A stretch of 64,000 nt of DNA from Buxus sempervirens (GCA_947561395.2 OX387193.1:27894276-27958275); one strand, 5' to 3'. Shown: positions 45,321 to 57,432, numbered from the stretch's first letter. A program made the numbers and translations. The notes: generated by a model from the letters alone, not told the origin.

Positions 45321-47761
45321 GAGGCGTGGACATGGTTATGGAGTGACTTTGTTTATGTGACATTTGGTATGTCTGGATGTATATCTTGAGTTGTGAAATT
45401 ATGATTTCTTTGCTATGTTGTTGTCAATTACTCATTATTTTATTGCTATCTTCGTGATTTGAGACGGATGTTATTGCTTGATTTACATGATGGATTTCCA
45501 CATTTATATCACTTGGATTATTGGAATTCTATTGGATTATTCGGATTATACGAGTTATCGTCATCGTATATGTTTTGCACCATGGCATGTTTTAGAACTA
45601 AACTAAATGGTTTTGTGCATGCATGTGTTGCTCATTAGGATATTCGTATCTCATTTTGTCTTGTTTTGTTTTGTTTTCAGTGACTCTTGGAGATGACGAT
45701 TCCTGCGGATAGTTGTTCGGTTATGTGAGTTTATTTCAGTTTGGGGTTTTTAGCGTACTTTGATTATCTCGTTATTGTCATTTCATGTTTTCCTTCACTC
45801 TGATATTGCGATCATGTGTTATATATTAACCTCCGAAGATGAGTTTTGGTTTCTCTATGTAACTCGGATCTGGGGCGTTACAACAAGAGTATGAACCAAT
45901 AAAATCAAAACAAGTTGAAAAGAAAACGATTTGGAACGATAAACTCAAATAAAAGTCATTTTAGTAGAACATACCCAAATTCTTTATAAAAATCCAAATA
46001 AATCATCTGCCAGTGCAAACACTCTCAAAATACCCTAATCTTATTGATACATGAGTTGGAATTCAATAAAAACAATTTTATAATAAAAAAACTAGGTCAA
46101 AAGGCAAAATTCCAAAAATTTGTCAGTGAGCGCTCGAGCACTGTCGGGTGGCATGTCAGGTGCTTGTAGAAAATCCAATTCAGTGTTTTGGTCGCTTGGA
46201 GTGGCGCTCGAGCGATACCCCGGGCGTTCGGTTTAGTCAAAATTTCTAGGTTTCAAGTTCTAAATTTTCTAAAAAAACACAGGCAAGGCGCCTTCAATGG
46301 CGCTCAAGGGTCATTGTGGGCGTCCGTTGATTTTCAAAAAATTCTGGGTTTTACGAAATTTTGCGAATTTTCTATTTCTTTTTCTAAAACTTATTTCCAT
46401 CATTCAAGATTACTTTTAATACATCTAAAATCATTTTCTAAACATGTTGAACTATTCTAAAACAATTACGAACAAATCTAATCATCACAATCATGCTTTT
46501 CATCCAAAGATCAAAGTAGACAAAATTCTATCAAGAAGAAGAATATATAATTTTTCTATACTTTAAACCTTAACCAAAACCTTCCAAATCAACCTAAACA
46601 TGTTTCTAAATCATCACAAATTTAAAGAACACAATATTTATCGTCTAAACAATAAACCATGCAAGTTGTTTAAGGTAAAGGGTTACTACTTGCCTTAAGA
46701 TTGCAAAATCCTTCTTCTCTAATAAACCTCAAAGTATAGCCAATTTTCTAAAATTGTTGCACCACTTTAGGGATCTCCAAACACAATCTCCACCGTTCAG
46801 ATTGAAGAACTACTAGCTTAGAATAAAACCTCAAAATTTGAGGCCGATCCAATGGTTGGATCTCTCGAGATCATTGTTCAAAGGTTGCTAGTCGAACTTC
46901 TCTACAACTCCTCTTTTTCTCTAAAGTCTCTTATTATCTCATCTATTTCTCTAGCCTTATGCACGAACTTTCTCTCTCCTTTTCTCCTTACTATTCAATT
47001 AATGGAAACCCCAAATCTTCCCTAATGACTTCCTTTTATAGGCTCACCCAAATACAAGTCCTAATTGGATTAGGAAACTTTCTAACTAGGATTCCTAATT
47101 CTTTTTGGAAGACTTTCCTATCTTATCCCTCCTTCTAATTATTTTCGCTTAAATCTAATTTATAAGGAACTTCTAATTTAATAAATTTTCGTGCTTATTA
47201 TTTCCCCTATTTTAAAATATTACTAAAATACCTCAAAACTCATCTTATACTTAAATTTGAGGCCCTTAATTAAGTATAATTACAATTGGGTCCTTTTCTC
47301 ATCTTTTAAACTATAAATTAGGCTATTTAAATCCAAATTTAATCTAACTTAAATCTAATTGATTATTTCAACTCTAATAATTATTTATTTTATTAATTTA
47401 ATAATTGGCTATTAGAAAAGACTAAAATACCATTTTTCATTATTATACTATATTTGACCATTAGATTTATTTCTAAATTTCCAGATTTAAACTCCTAATT
47501 ATTTCTCTTAATAATATGAGTGTGAATTATGTTTTCAATCTTCCAAGTACTTAGATTAAATATTTATCTCTTGATATATTAAATTTATTTATTTTATTTC
47601 TTCTAATATTTAGATTTACAATTATATTATTATTTCCTAAAATTCGGGATTCTACAATTATCATTGGCAAGACGCATGTCTCATTGCATTACATGGTTTA
47701 ATTTGTATGTCACCACATGTTTAATGTCATATGATTGCCTTTGTTTTTTTTTTTAATATCC

Positions 47762-48640
47762 CTTTATAGGTTGAAGCTATTTATTCTTGCATGGGATGAA
47801 TTCACAGTAATTAATGTGAGTATGTGTGCAATATTTTGACACATTTCCAATTATTGTTGCAACATATATCCAAGTCAGGGCTTACAATTGTAAGGAAATA
47901 TATTAATTGTTTTGTTTTTATGAATATGAAATTACATTAATTTGTTATATTAACTTGGTTATTTGCTTACAACTCGACCTTCAACAACAATGCGAATAAA
48001 TCCATGCATCCCGAAGGCTACATGCATTGCATCTTACAACCAATCCTTGCAGGTGCAATGACAATTTAAGCATGATCACTAAAGTTAAATAACAAAGGAC
48101 ATACTTAAATCCAATCAACTTGTTTGATAAGTTTGAACTTGTCCCCATCAACAAATTAATTTAATTGGTAAGTCATTCAAATTTGACTTGGTATTATTGG
48201 TACACTGAAATTTATGAATCATGGACCATTGTTTTCAGTATGCAAGTGGTTGGGTCAAAGCAACTTTATCTGAGATTGATGTTGAGCGACGGTTATGGTA
48301 CATGTGTTGCAACAAGTGCAAGCATTGTGTAAAAGAGGCGTATAGGATTCATTTACTTGTGAAGAATGCAACAAAAATGGATCCATTACTGAATCAAGGT
48401 GTGTTTATAAAAATATGTTATTTATTGGCTGCTCGCACGTTCCCTAAATGTATTATGCTTTCTTCAATCCAATCCATTGCTTGAATTCAATCTAACTTAC
48501 ACTGTAGGTGTCTGCTTCGAGGAAGGCTTACAAATGACACAGGCAACATCCTCAACACCATATTTGGAGACTATGTAGAGAAAATCTTAAAGAAATCTGC
48601 GTTGGATCTTATGCAAATGGTCGACAAGGTTGTTATCATA
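47762..48640 (+). pseudogene. RPA1-like OB-fold protein remnant (possibly Helitron-derived)
   Basis: Separate plus-strand pieces, each near plausible splice sites, read FILAWDEFTVIN at 47,770-47,811, then IVATYIQVRAYNC near 47,850-47,890. These are followed by VKATLSEIDVERRLWYMCCNKC at 48,255-48,320 and LTNDTGNILNTIFGDYVEKILKKSA after an AG at about 48,508. The order (a WDEF-like piece, a WY-C-C zinc-binding start, then a D-TG-F---E--L OB-fold segment) matches plant replication protein A 70 kDa-like proteins, often found in Helitrons. The 5' part is missing or displaced by the solo LTR inserted at 40,894-47,656. It is probably not functional. Confidence 0.5.
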
Positions 48641-48838
48641 AAAAGGCATTTAAGTTATGCTTACACAACCATTTTTCCAACATTCTTCAAATAATCAAAA
48701 TCCTTACAGTTGTAGATAACATATCTATTAGGAAAGAAGCAATATAATCACAACTTTCAATGCAAAAAGCATTCAGAAAGAGTACATATTGCATATAAAT
48801 TGTGTGGGAAGGTCAAGTGAGGCCAGAGCATCAACTAC

Positions 48839-49028
48839 ATGGAATTTGAATTAAGTTGAGAATGCCTAGAAATTCATGGAACAAGCAAAATATCCAGTTG
48901 TTTATACGGTTTCATAATGTTTATTGTATATGTATGGAATTTGAATTAAGTTGAGAATGCCTAGAAGTTCATGGAACAGGCAAAATATCCAGTTGTTTAT
49001 ACGGTTTCATAATGCTTATTGTATATGT
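48839..49028. repeat. 95-bp tandem duplication
   Basis: Two copies starting ATGGAATTTGAATTAAGTTG at 48,839 and 48,934, differing at three or so positions. Confidence 0.92.
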
Positions 49029-49249
49029 TGTCATCTTCTATTGTTTATCTTGTTCCAATTACTAAGTACCTCATATTATCATCATCGTGTACCACAAGTT
49101 GGTACTTATGCATGACTTTCTTTATAAATTGCTGATTGTAGACACCCCAAATTGCACCTCAATATAAGAGAATATTCAAAGGGGGCTTTAAATGTCTTAT
49201 TTGAGCATTGACATTTGTCAAAAACTCAAAAACTCTCAAAAGTGGTGCT

Positions 49250-49516
49250 AACCGTACTGAATGAACGGTTTTTGTAATTTTGATCTCAACCGCTCTGTAT
49301 GTGCGGTTGTAACCGCACACACAGCACGGTTGATATCCATGCTTGTTGCGTGAGCTACCACGTGGCTTCGCGAAGCTTCAGCCGTTGAGCCACGTCGACA
49401 GCAATCATGACGAGCATAACTGAATTGAACCGCCCTGTATGTACGGTTTGGTTAAATTTGCATGGAAACCGCACTTATAGTGACGGTTCTGTTGAAACCA
49501 CACTGAGTATACGGTT
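49250..49516. repeat. Array of six 21-22-nt spaced palindromes in the Tat LTR U3
   Basis: Consensus AACCGY - 9 nt - RCGGTT. Copies: 49250-49270, 49288-49308, 49311-49331, 49428-49448, 49467-49488 (22 nt) and 49496-49516 (first arm AACCA). A CTGWATG-like centre recurs. Three more copies are in the leader at 53,165-53,251. Confidence 0.9.
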
Positions 49517-49716
49517 TTGGCTATTTCGGGGATTTGCGAAATGGCTCGATCTCTGAGCCTTATTTACGCATATTATCTCTCTCTCAGGGACTTGAACTCC
49601 CCATTTCACCCTCCGAAACTTGCTGAATTACTCCAATTCAAGCCTTGGAGGAGAATTGGAATAATCTAGAAGGCTTTTTGGCCTACCCTTGGGACTCTTC
49701 TGCCCCTGGCTTGGCC

Positions 49717-49724
49717 TATAAATA
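49717..49724 (+). promoter_or_regulatory. TATA box of the Tat 5' LTR
   Basis: CCTATAAATAGAGGAG, 200-470 bp downstream of the palindrome array. It marks the U3/R boundary region. Confidence 0.7.
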
Positions 49725-51560
49725 GAGGAGTCCTCCTCTTGCAAATGGCTGAGAATTTGAAGCACTGAAGCTTTGCTGGAAGAAGGGAAGCTCTGCTGGA
49801 TTGTCTACTCAACTACTCAAGCTACTAAAGGTAAAGCTCATTTGGGTTTATTGCTTCCTCTTTACATTCCAACTCCCAACTTCTACCTTTCTGTAGTGTA
49901 AGGCCAGTTTGTGGTTGTTTGCAAGCCCTAAACCCCTTCCAAAGTACCTGGGAATCCTCTCTAGCCGTAAAACATGAAGAGAGAGCCTTGGGAAAAGGAA
50001 GGTGGAATGGATCCTCTAGGCTTAGAACCCACAAGTGATGAAGAACATACTGTGTGGTTATTTTGAACCTATGGATGTTTGTTTTCTGATGTTTTTGCAT
50101 GTGTTTCTGGAGAAGTTGAGTGAATCCTTGCTCTCAATAGCAATGGATTCCAAACTCCTCCTAGAGAGTTGATTTCCACTTATTAACACACTTTTCACCA
50201 TTTTCATTAAATATGCTAGATCTAGGATTTCCGCGTTTAATACGGGAAATCTGAGATTATTGGCTTAAAAATGAATCTTAGAACTTCATGAGGGGATTTT
50301 TGCTGATTTTCAAGTGTTTTGGTCGAATTCACTTGCACACATGCACTAGTTTTGGTTTTCTCTTCAAAAACTTCAAAACAGGGCAGCATCTGTGGTATGT
50401 CTTGGAATGCTTATAATTTCATCCTCCGGATGAATTTTTGAGTGATTCTAAAGACGTGTGATAGATGGGAAAGCCTACTTCATATCTGGAAAAATTTCGT
50501 TTACTTTTATGTAGCCAATTTTTGACACCATCTGTTCAAAGTTTGTAAGTCAGTTCAGCCCAGATTGCTGAACTCGCCGCTTTGATGGTGCACCGTTTGT
50601 TCAATTTTAATCCGTTTTGAGTGATTCTAATTCCTGAGTTTTTTCTAAGAAGTCTATTTTCATTTCTAACTGGTTTCAGCAGATTTGGATCTGTTTTGTG
50701 CCTTGGGTGCTCAGTTGACTCAGAGGTGCTCATTGGCATAGTCCAGAGCTAACCTATGGTCTTCTAGGCCTGTTCAAGAGAGCATACAAGTCACATTCGG
50801 ATAGAATTTGGTGTGGGGTTTTTTTCTTTGGAAAGATGGCACCACATACTTCCTCCATACCAATTTTCATGGATTTTTATTGAGCCAAACTCCACGAATA
50901 GGATTTTGAAAATGCCTACTCAACACTTTTTCCAAGTTATAACAGCAGATTTCAGATGTGGATATCTCTCTCATTTTTAATCGGATTGAGCTGAATTTTT
51001 TACTGTATACTCTACTATATAACAACGTTCAAATGGCTTTGGTTTTATTGGATTTGGATTTAAATTGAGTGAGTTATGGTTAATCGAAGCTTTCAAGCTC
51101 TTTTGGTCTGATTTCTCCAGATTTGCCTTAGCTTGATTTTTCTTCATTTTTACTTTGATTTCCATTCACTCATGAAGTTTTAGAAGTGATGAATCCATGA
51201 AGAGAGTCTAAGTTCATTGGACTTCTCATGTGGAATGGTCACACACATCGTGCTTGTTATAAGCACCTCTTTGTTCATTCTCATTAGCAAACAATTTTTC
51301 GAGCATAAGCAAGCATTTGGCAACCGTCTTAGACGGATGAATGGGGGTGCCTAACACCTTCCCCTGCTCATAAATAATTCCCTTTACCTAATCTTTGGAT
51401 TTTTTACTTATCTTAGAGCTACTTTAGCTCTATTTGGCTTCTATGAACCCTTTGGTGCCCATTCACACCTTAAGATGGATGGTAGCGACTCTTTACATTT
51501 ATCGATCCCCGCGTGACGATATCGGAAGTCATCCGAGATGACATTTCCATGTCTCACAAC

Positions 51561-51578
51561 TGGCGACTCTGCTGGGGA
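51561..51578 (+). other. Primer-binding site
   Basis: TGGCGACTCTGCTGGGGA two bases after the LTR. The TGGCGACTCT start is the usual PBS of Tat/Ogre-type plant elements, reported to pair with tRNA-Arg. Confidence 0.8.
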
Positions 51579-53164
51579 CCTTTGTGGAATTAAGCCATGT
51601 TTTGCATGCTTAGTCTTTGTTTGATTTTATTGATTGTTTGTTGTTTTGATTGATTGTAATAAGCATGCTGATTGGAATGCTTCTGCTTATAGAGAATGTA
51701 AGACCTTAGACAATATGCCATGTGATGTGTGTATGCTTTGGTTATGTTCAAAACCATGTTAGGAGACCTAGCTAGTTTTACCATGCTAGGCTACCATGTT
51801 TATATGATGAGCATGTTTTGATTAGGATTTTAATGACATTGAGCATGAGATAAGGTTTTTTTTTAAGAGATATTTTGAATATGTCAAAAGCATGCTCACC
51901 ATGGTTGAATGTTTTTTGTGTAAAATGATAACATGCTCCCATGTTTACATGATTTGTGAGAATGCATGTTTATAGTGAGCATGCTAGGTTTGTATTACCT
52001 TGATATGCTTGTGATTCCTTATCAAATTTGATCTCTATATCATGCCTTGGTGAATGTGTATGGCTTGCATGGTTACGAAAAAAGAGTGGCAAGGGTGGGA
52101 CGTTATGTTGAATGTGACCCACTTTTCCAAATGCACTTGTGCACCTTTTTCTTTTTTACACAGCCTACCTATTATCCTATAGGAAGTTGAACAAGAATGT
52201 GTGTAGCTTGGCGCACCGAGGTCGTTACTTCGGGAAGCGAAAGTGAAAACATTCACCTTAGAGGCTTTGAGCCAATGATGTGATGACATGGTGGATCTAG
52301 AATTCTGGTCATACACTAGGCTTGAGCTCTAAGTTGCCAATGAGCCAAAACCCAAAACCCCTACGCGAAGGTGGAGAAGCACCCTTTTGGCCAAAATAAA
52401 CCAAATGCAATGGGGAAAGGGCTTGTAATGAGGGAAGGCCGTCTTGCATGGCTCAGGTGACCCAAGGTATGATATGGACACCATTTTGAAGGTAAACATG
52501 AGGTAACAAGGTACTTTCATTTTATTTCTTGTAAAGACTTCTATAATTCTCAAGAGTCCAGCTCATGGTGTCTATTTGTTGGGATTTTGTTTTTCTCAAA
52601 GAATTGCTGTATCCGAGGATTGGTGTAGCCCATAGGAAAAGTTTTAACTCTTTTTAGAGGTCATTCTACCCAAATGCCCATAGGAGGCAACCCAAAGTCC
52701 AAGATCCATGCATTGGGTGTCCATTTTGGGTGGGAGCCTAGGCCCTCCTTTGTTTAAATAATACTAATCCTTTTCTTTGCAGGAATGTTGCATGGGAATG
52801 ACACTCAGGGGCTGCTGATGTAGAGGGCATCCTCTAATTTTAGTTTAGGATTTTTCTTCCTTTTTCTCAAGCCCAAGGAGGCTAAATTGTAATTTTATTT
52901 TGATTCATGCCCTGGAAGGCCAATTTGTATTATAATGCATTTCCTTTATTGTAAAGGATCTTTTTGTGCATATTTGTGGTCTCCTCATGCAATTTCATGA
53001 AATCCATGGTATAAGTGGGATTTTAGTACCATTTGATGTGTCAAATGTCCAATTTGGGGCAGTCTGGAAGCCACCCAATGGTGAACACTGTGTTTGGGCA
53101 AGTAATCAAGCTAATAAAACCAATTGAAAAAGGAAACAATTCAAAAATCTGTTTTTTGGCTTAA

Positions 53165-53251
53165 AACCGTCTTGAGTATACGGTTTGTTGCATTTTTGCT
53201 GCAACCGCAGGATTTGTGCGGTTTGGGCCAAACCGTTCTGAATGCACGGTT
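53165..53251. repeat. Three more 21-nt palindromes in the leader
   Basis: 53165-53185, 53203-53223 and 53231-53251, all exactly 21 nt. The arms are AACCGT/ACGGTT, AACCGC/GCGGTT and AACCGT/ACGGTT, each perfectly complementary. Confidence 0.92.
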
Positions 53252-53990
53252 TTAAGCCGAAATTCTGTTTCAGCCTTGCTTATCAAACATTTCTGGGTCC
53301 TTTCATCCCTAAGTTATATAAGCAAACGTGTAGAGGCTCCAAATAAGATAAATGGCATTTAAACCATCCCAAATCCACCCAAATCAAGAGATTAAGGTCA
53401 TTTTGAACATATTCACCTAAATTGAACAAATTAACTCAACTCAAAGGTGAAAATGATAAAATAAAAGTCGGCTCAAACAAAAAAAAAAAACAGGTCAAGC
53501 ACCTCAATTTGGGGGTTAAGTCCACATTGGGCTTTTTTTGTCCAATTTGACCGCTTAACCCATCTTAAATGAAGTAAATGATTCAAAGAGAATTGGTTCA
53601 AATGACCAACCTAATCATATTTCAATCTCAAGAATTGAACTTGGAGATCACAATAAGTTTCCAAAACATGCTAAGGTTAAGGTGTAATACAATTTATGAA
53701 AGAAAGCTCAACTCTTTTAAAATGGGGCAAATTCCAATAAAAAATCAACCTTTAAGAAATCTTTAATCATAAAGTGTCCAAACTTTTAAGATTTCTTCCA
53801 AAGAGCAATTTGTGGGTCACTTGGACACCTTTGAATTCCAAGCAAATAATCATTTAAAAATCCAATGAAAGAAAATTTCAAATAAATCACCGCCTTAAAG
53901 GCAAATTGAGACTCTTTTTAACTCAAAACACCTAAGGGGAGAAATCAAAAATATTTTAGGCATCTGAAAGCCTTGGAATTTCAGAAAATC

Positions 53991-54400
53991 AAACTCATAG
54001 GACCCTTGGAAGCCTGAAATTCCAGATCTTTTTCAAAATCTTCATAGGCCTTCTAAAGCCTGAATTTAGAAACTCATAGGATCCCTGGAAGCCTGAAATT
54101 CCAGATCTTTTTTTAATCTTCATAGGCCTTCTAAAGCCTGAATTTAGAAACTCATAGGACCCCTGGAAGCCTGAAATTCCAGATCTTTTTCAAAATCTTC
54201 ATAGGCCTTCTAAAGCCTGAATTTAGAAACTCATAGGATCCCTGGAAGCCTGAAATTCCAGATCTTTTTTAAATCTTCATAGGCCTTCTAAAGCCTGAAT
54301 TTAGAAACTCATAGGATCCCTGGAAACCTGAAATTCCAGATCTTTTTTAAATCTTCATAGGCCTTCTAAAGCCTGAATTTAGAAAATCATAGGCACCTGG
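53991..54400 (+). repeat. 78-79-bp tandem repeat, five copies
   Basis: AAACTCATAGGAYCCCTGGA recurs at 53,991, 54,070, 54,148, 54,227 and 54,305 with a decayed copy near 54,383. Each unit contains GCCTGAAATTCCAGATCTTT and CATAGGCCTTCTAAAGCCTG. Confidence 0.93.
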
Positions 54401-55186
54401 AAGCCTGCGTAATTTCAGGGGGCTGTGGAAGCCTCAATTCCAACCTTGGTCGGTCTTTTTCGCACCAACCAATTCATAGGTTCCTGAAAGCCTGCGTAAT
54501 TTCAGGAGGTTGTGGAAGCCTTAATTCCAAAGCATAAGCCCTTGGAAGCTTGCGTAATTCCAAGTCTCGAGTTTGTCTAAGGACTTTTACTTTGGTCATC
54601 TCATCTTTTGTGGGATATGTTGGAAGCCTTAGAATTTTCCAATATTGGTTAGTCCTTTTCGTACTAACCAATGCATAAGCCTTTGGAAGCTTGCGTAATT
54701 CCAAGTTGTGATTTGTCTAAGGACTTTTACCTTAGGCATCTCATTTTGTGGGACGTTGGAAGCCCTATAATATTCCAACATTGGTAGGTCTTTTTCGCAC
54801 CAACCAAGTCATAAGCCCTTGGAAGCTTGTGTAATTCCAATGTTTGATTTGACTATAGGCTTTTACTATAGCCACATCATCTTTTGTGGGACGTGTGGGA
54901 GGCCCTAGAATACTCCAACAGAATTTCTGTGGTTCGATCTTTTTCGTATCAATCACCTCATTTTGATAAGGTTTTTTTTTTTTAACCATAAGCCCAAAAA
55001 GTAAAAAATATGAATACAAGGAAAATCCCAAACTCATGTTCACCAAACCTGCATACATGCATTCATAGGTGTGTAAACATGATTTATTGGGATACTGATA
55101 TTGCTTCTTTTCTTTATTTTTAAAGGTTTTCGGTTCCTACTGCAACCATTGCTCCCCGACATTCTCAGAGACTAAAATCTGCCACC

Positions 55187-57432
55187 ATGAATCCTAATGA
55201 AGAACAGTCCACTGTTTCTGCTGAGGCCTTTGCTCAATTGCAGGAGCAAGTGGCAGGGATGACAAAACTGCTGGCCAACCAAGCAGCCTAGGCCCAGATG
55301 CAGGCGCAGGCTCAGGTTCACCAGGCTTCCTCATCCCACAATGCACTACCAGCTCCACCTCAGACTGATCTTCCACCACCAGTCCAACCTATCGCACCTC
55401 AACCTGAACTCTACCAGCCAAACCCTGAGCCTATCTTGATCCGGGAGGAGGAATTTGAATATGAGAGGGAGAAGGAGAAAGAAAAGGAGAGATTGAGGGT
55501 AGAAGTGGAGAGAAAATTCTTGGACAAGCTGGAGTCCATCCAAGAAGAACTGAAAGAAGTAAGGGGGATCAACACGTTGGGTGGTACCAACTTCAAGGAT
55601 CTTTGCATGTACCCCGACGCATGCCTACCGGCCAAATTTAAATGCCCGGACTTTGAAAAGTATGATGGCACATGATGCCCAATGAGCCATCTGAAGCTCT
55701 ACTGTGGGGCGTTGTGCCAGTTTGGCCGGGATGATGGCATCCTGATCCAGCTATTCCAGAGAAGCCTGACAGGTGCAGCTTCGCAACAGTGGACCATGGC
55801 AGAATCAGAAGGTGGAAGGATCAGGCTGATGCTTTCCTCACTCAATACCGTTTCAATGCCGACATCGTACCAGATAGGTACGATATGATGAAGATGAGCA
55901 AGGGAAGAGAGGAGACAGTAAGGCAGTATGCCAAAAGGTGGAGAGAGGCCGCCTTCCAAGTCAGGCCGCCCATGATGGAGCCTGAGATGGTAACAACCTT
56001 TATTGGCACACTAGGGCAGCCTTTTTACAATCACTTGGTGGGTCATATAACCACCAGTTTTGCGCCCTTAGTGCAAGTCGCAGACCGGATTGAAGATGGA
56101 ATCAGATCCGGGAGAATCTATGACCATTTTGCCACGGCTCGTCAGCAGGAGCCCACATCTGATTCTTCTGCCCAAAAGCAAAGAAATGGGGCAAGAAAGA
56201 ATGGAGGGAGGAAAGAAGGGGAAGTAAATATGGTACAACCCCAACCCTCCAAGAAACCACTCCAAGTCAACATTTCTGCACCTCCATCTAGCCCAGTGCA
56301 GCCGCAATCGACCTATCAAAACCCTCTCAATATTAATGTTTCTCAAGCAGCAATGCCCAACCAAAAAAGGGTATTCTCTAAAGAGGAGAGGGACGCTTGG
56401 ATGGCGTCCAGAAGAAATAGGGTCCTTTCCCCTCTTCCTGTGACTCCATCCCAGCTTTTGCCAACTTTGTTAAACGCAGGGTATGTTACCCTGAAAGAGC
56501 CAAATCCGAATGCTTCAAAGGGAAAGAATTTCGATCCCTCCACCACCTGTGAATACCATATGGGTGCACCAGGACACCCTACAAACAGGTGTTGGCCATT
56601 AAAACATGCTATCCAGGATTTGATCGATCAGGGAACCTTGTTGTTTAACACGGCTGCACCCTCTCCCGCCAGGACTGACATTGGTCAGAATCCTCTGCCC
56701 CAGCATAATGGGGCAGGTCCTTCCAATTTTGTAGGGACCGTCTCTTCTGGACCTAGGATGTTTGATCCCTCGCAGTTAATTGCACCCATAGGGACGTCCG
56801 TTACGGTCCATTTTGACCAAGAAGAGATAGGGGAACAAATCAACGTCATTTCTGGAAATAAAGGAAGTGGCAAGACTGCAGAGGACATTAACGCCTCTTT
56901 GAACCGGGCCGCTTCTCTCATGGCCCAGCTTAATGTAACCAAACCCCCTCTCATCATTAATTGCAACCAGGATGTTGCTCCTTCACCTACTCCATCATCC
57001 AAACCACCTTTGGTCATTAATTATGACCCCGCCACAGCATCCATTTCCTCTGTTTCTTTTCAGACCTTGAAATCCTCTCAACCCAAGGAACCCAGGCAAT
57101 CCTCGCCTCTGGTTATTGAGGTGCCTCCTTCCAACCCCACTCCCACATCAACTCCTGCACCAAGGTCTCATCTCCAGCCCTTGGTATTTAACGTTCCTAA
57201 ACCCTCCTATTCAGAAACTGCTGTACCTTGGAACTACAGCGAGGGTTATACGACCACTATCCCAGTGGCCAGGAATCAGAGTCAGGAGGAAATAAATCTC
57301 ATGACAAGATCAGGGAGATGTGTGGAAGGAAAAGAACAAGAAAAGAAAGAGGCAGAACAAAATCAGAGGGGGAAGGCAAAGATAGGGGAAGACACCCCCA
57401 GGTTGTCAATTATGAGGCAGCGGACCTCTTAA
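55187..57432 (+). pseudogene. Tat-type gag, broken
   Basis: Structural capsid/nucleocapsid polyprotein of the retrotransposon. The ATG at 55187 gives MNPNEEQSTVSAEAFAQLQE. A TAG at 55289-55291 and a TGA at 55673-55675 interrupt the first frame, and a frameshift near 55,800 moves the reading into the frame that stops at 57432. Conserved capsid sequence includes FKCPDFEKYDGT, SHLKLYCGAL, RWKDQADAFLTQYRFN, VRQYAKRWREAAFQV and MVTTFIGTLGQPFY. A coiled, Glu/Lys/Arg-rich segment precedes it. A knuckle-like CEYHMGAPGHPTNRCWPLKH (C-x2-H-x5-H-x4-C) lies near 56,550. The Pro/Ser-rich linker to the protease holds NLMTRSGR, a conserved Tat motif. Confidence 0.85.

Larger units (their letters stand above)
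42365..45882 (+). mobile_element. Solo LTR (inner), nested and inverted
   Basis: Starts TGTAAAATCCTGAATTTTT and ends AACTCGGATCTGGGGCGTTACA. Both ends match the outer LTR's ends read on the opposite strand, so it is the same family. Perfect duplication ACAAG lies at 42360-42364 and 45883-45887. Length 3518 bp. It inserted into the outer LTR and later lost its internal region by LTR-LTR recombination. Confidence 0.94.
40894..47656 (-). mobile_element. Solo LTR (outer), interrupted by an inverted relative
   Basis: On the minus strand it starts TGTAGAATCCCGAATTTTAG (47656) and ends AACTCGGATCCAAGGCGCTACA (40894). Perfect 5-bp target duplication ATTAT lies at 40889-40893 and 47657-47661. Removing the inner LTR and its duplication leaves about 3.24 kb. 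No internal retroelement region is present. The lineage is not certain; LTR size and TG...CA ends suggest Ty3/gypsy. Confidence 0.92.
49137..51558 (+). repeat. 5' LTR of the Tat-type element
   Basis: Starts TGTAGACACCCC and ends ATGTCTCACA, 2422 bp. Two bases (AC) separate it from the PBS. U5 matches the solo LTR at 36-38 kb. The left flanking 5-mer is CTGAT; no partner is available because the 3' end is lost. Confidence 0.88.
51579..55186 (+). other. Untranslated leader of the Tat-type element
   Basis: 3.6 kb without a long open frame. It includes a segment (53,100-53,300) repeating the LTR's palindromes, the 78-bp tandem repeat, and a further set of longer degenerate repeats at 54,400-54,900 (CTTGGAAGCTTGYGTAATTCC near 54,541, 54,683 and 54,818; period about 140 bp). 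Ogre-like elements often carry an extra ORF here; I see none. Confidence 0.6.

Noticed and set aside
51561-51578. Part of a tRNA gene
   Set aside because: Only the tRNA-complementary PBS is present, directly after an LTR; there is no cloverleaf.
55346-55959. Minus-strand open frames opposite gag
   Set aside because: They are the antisense shadow of the gag coding region.
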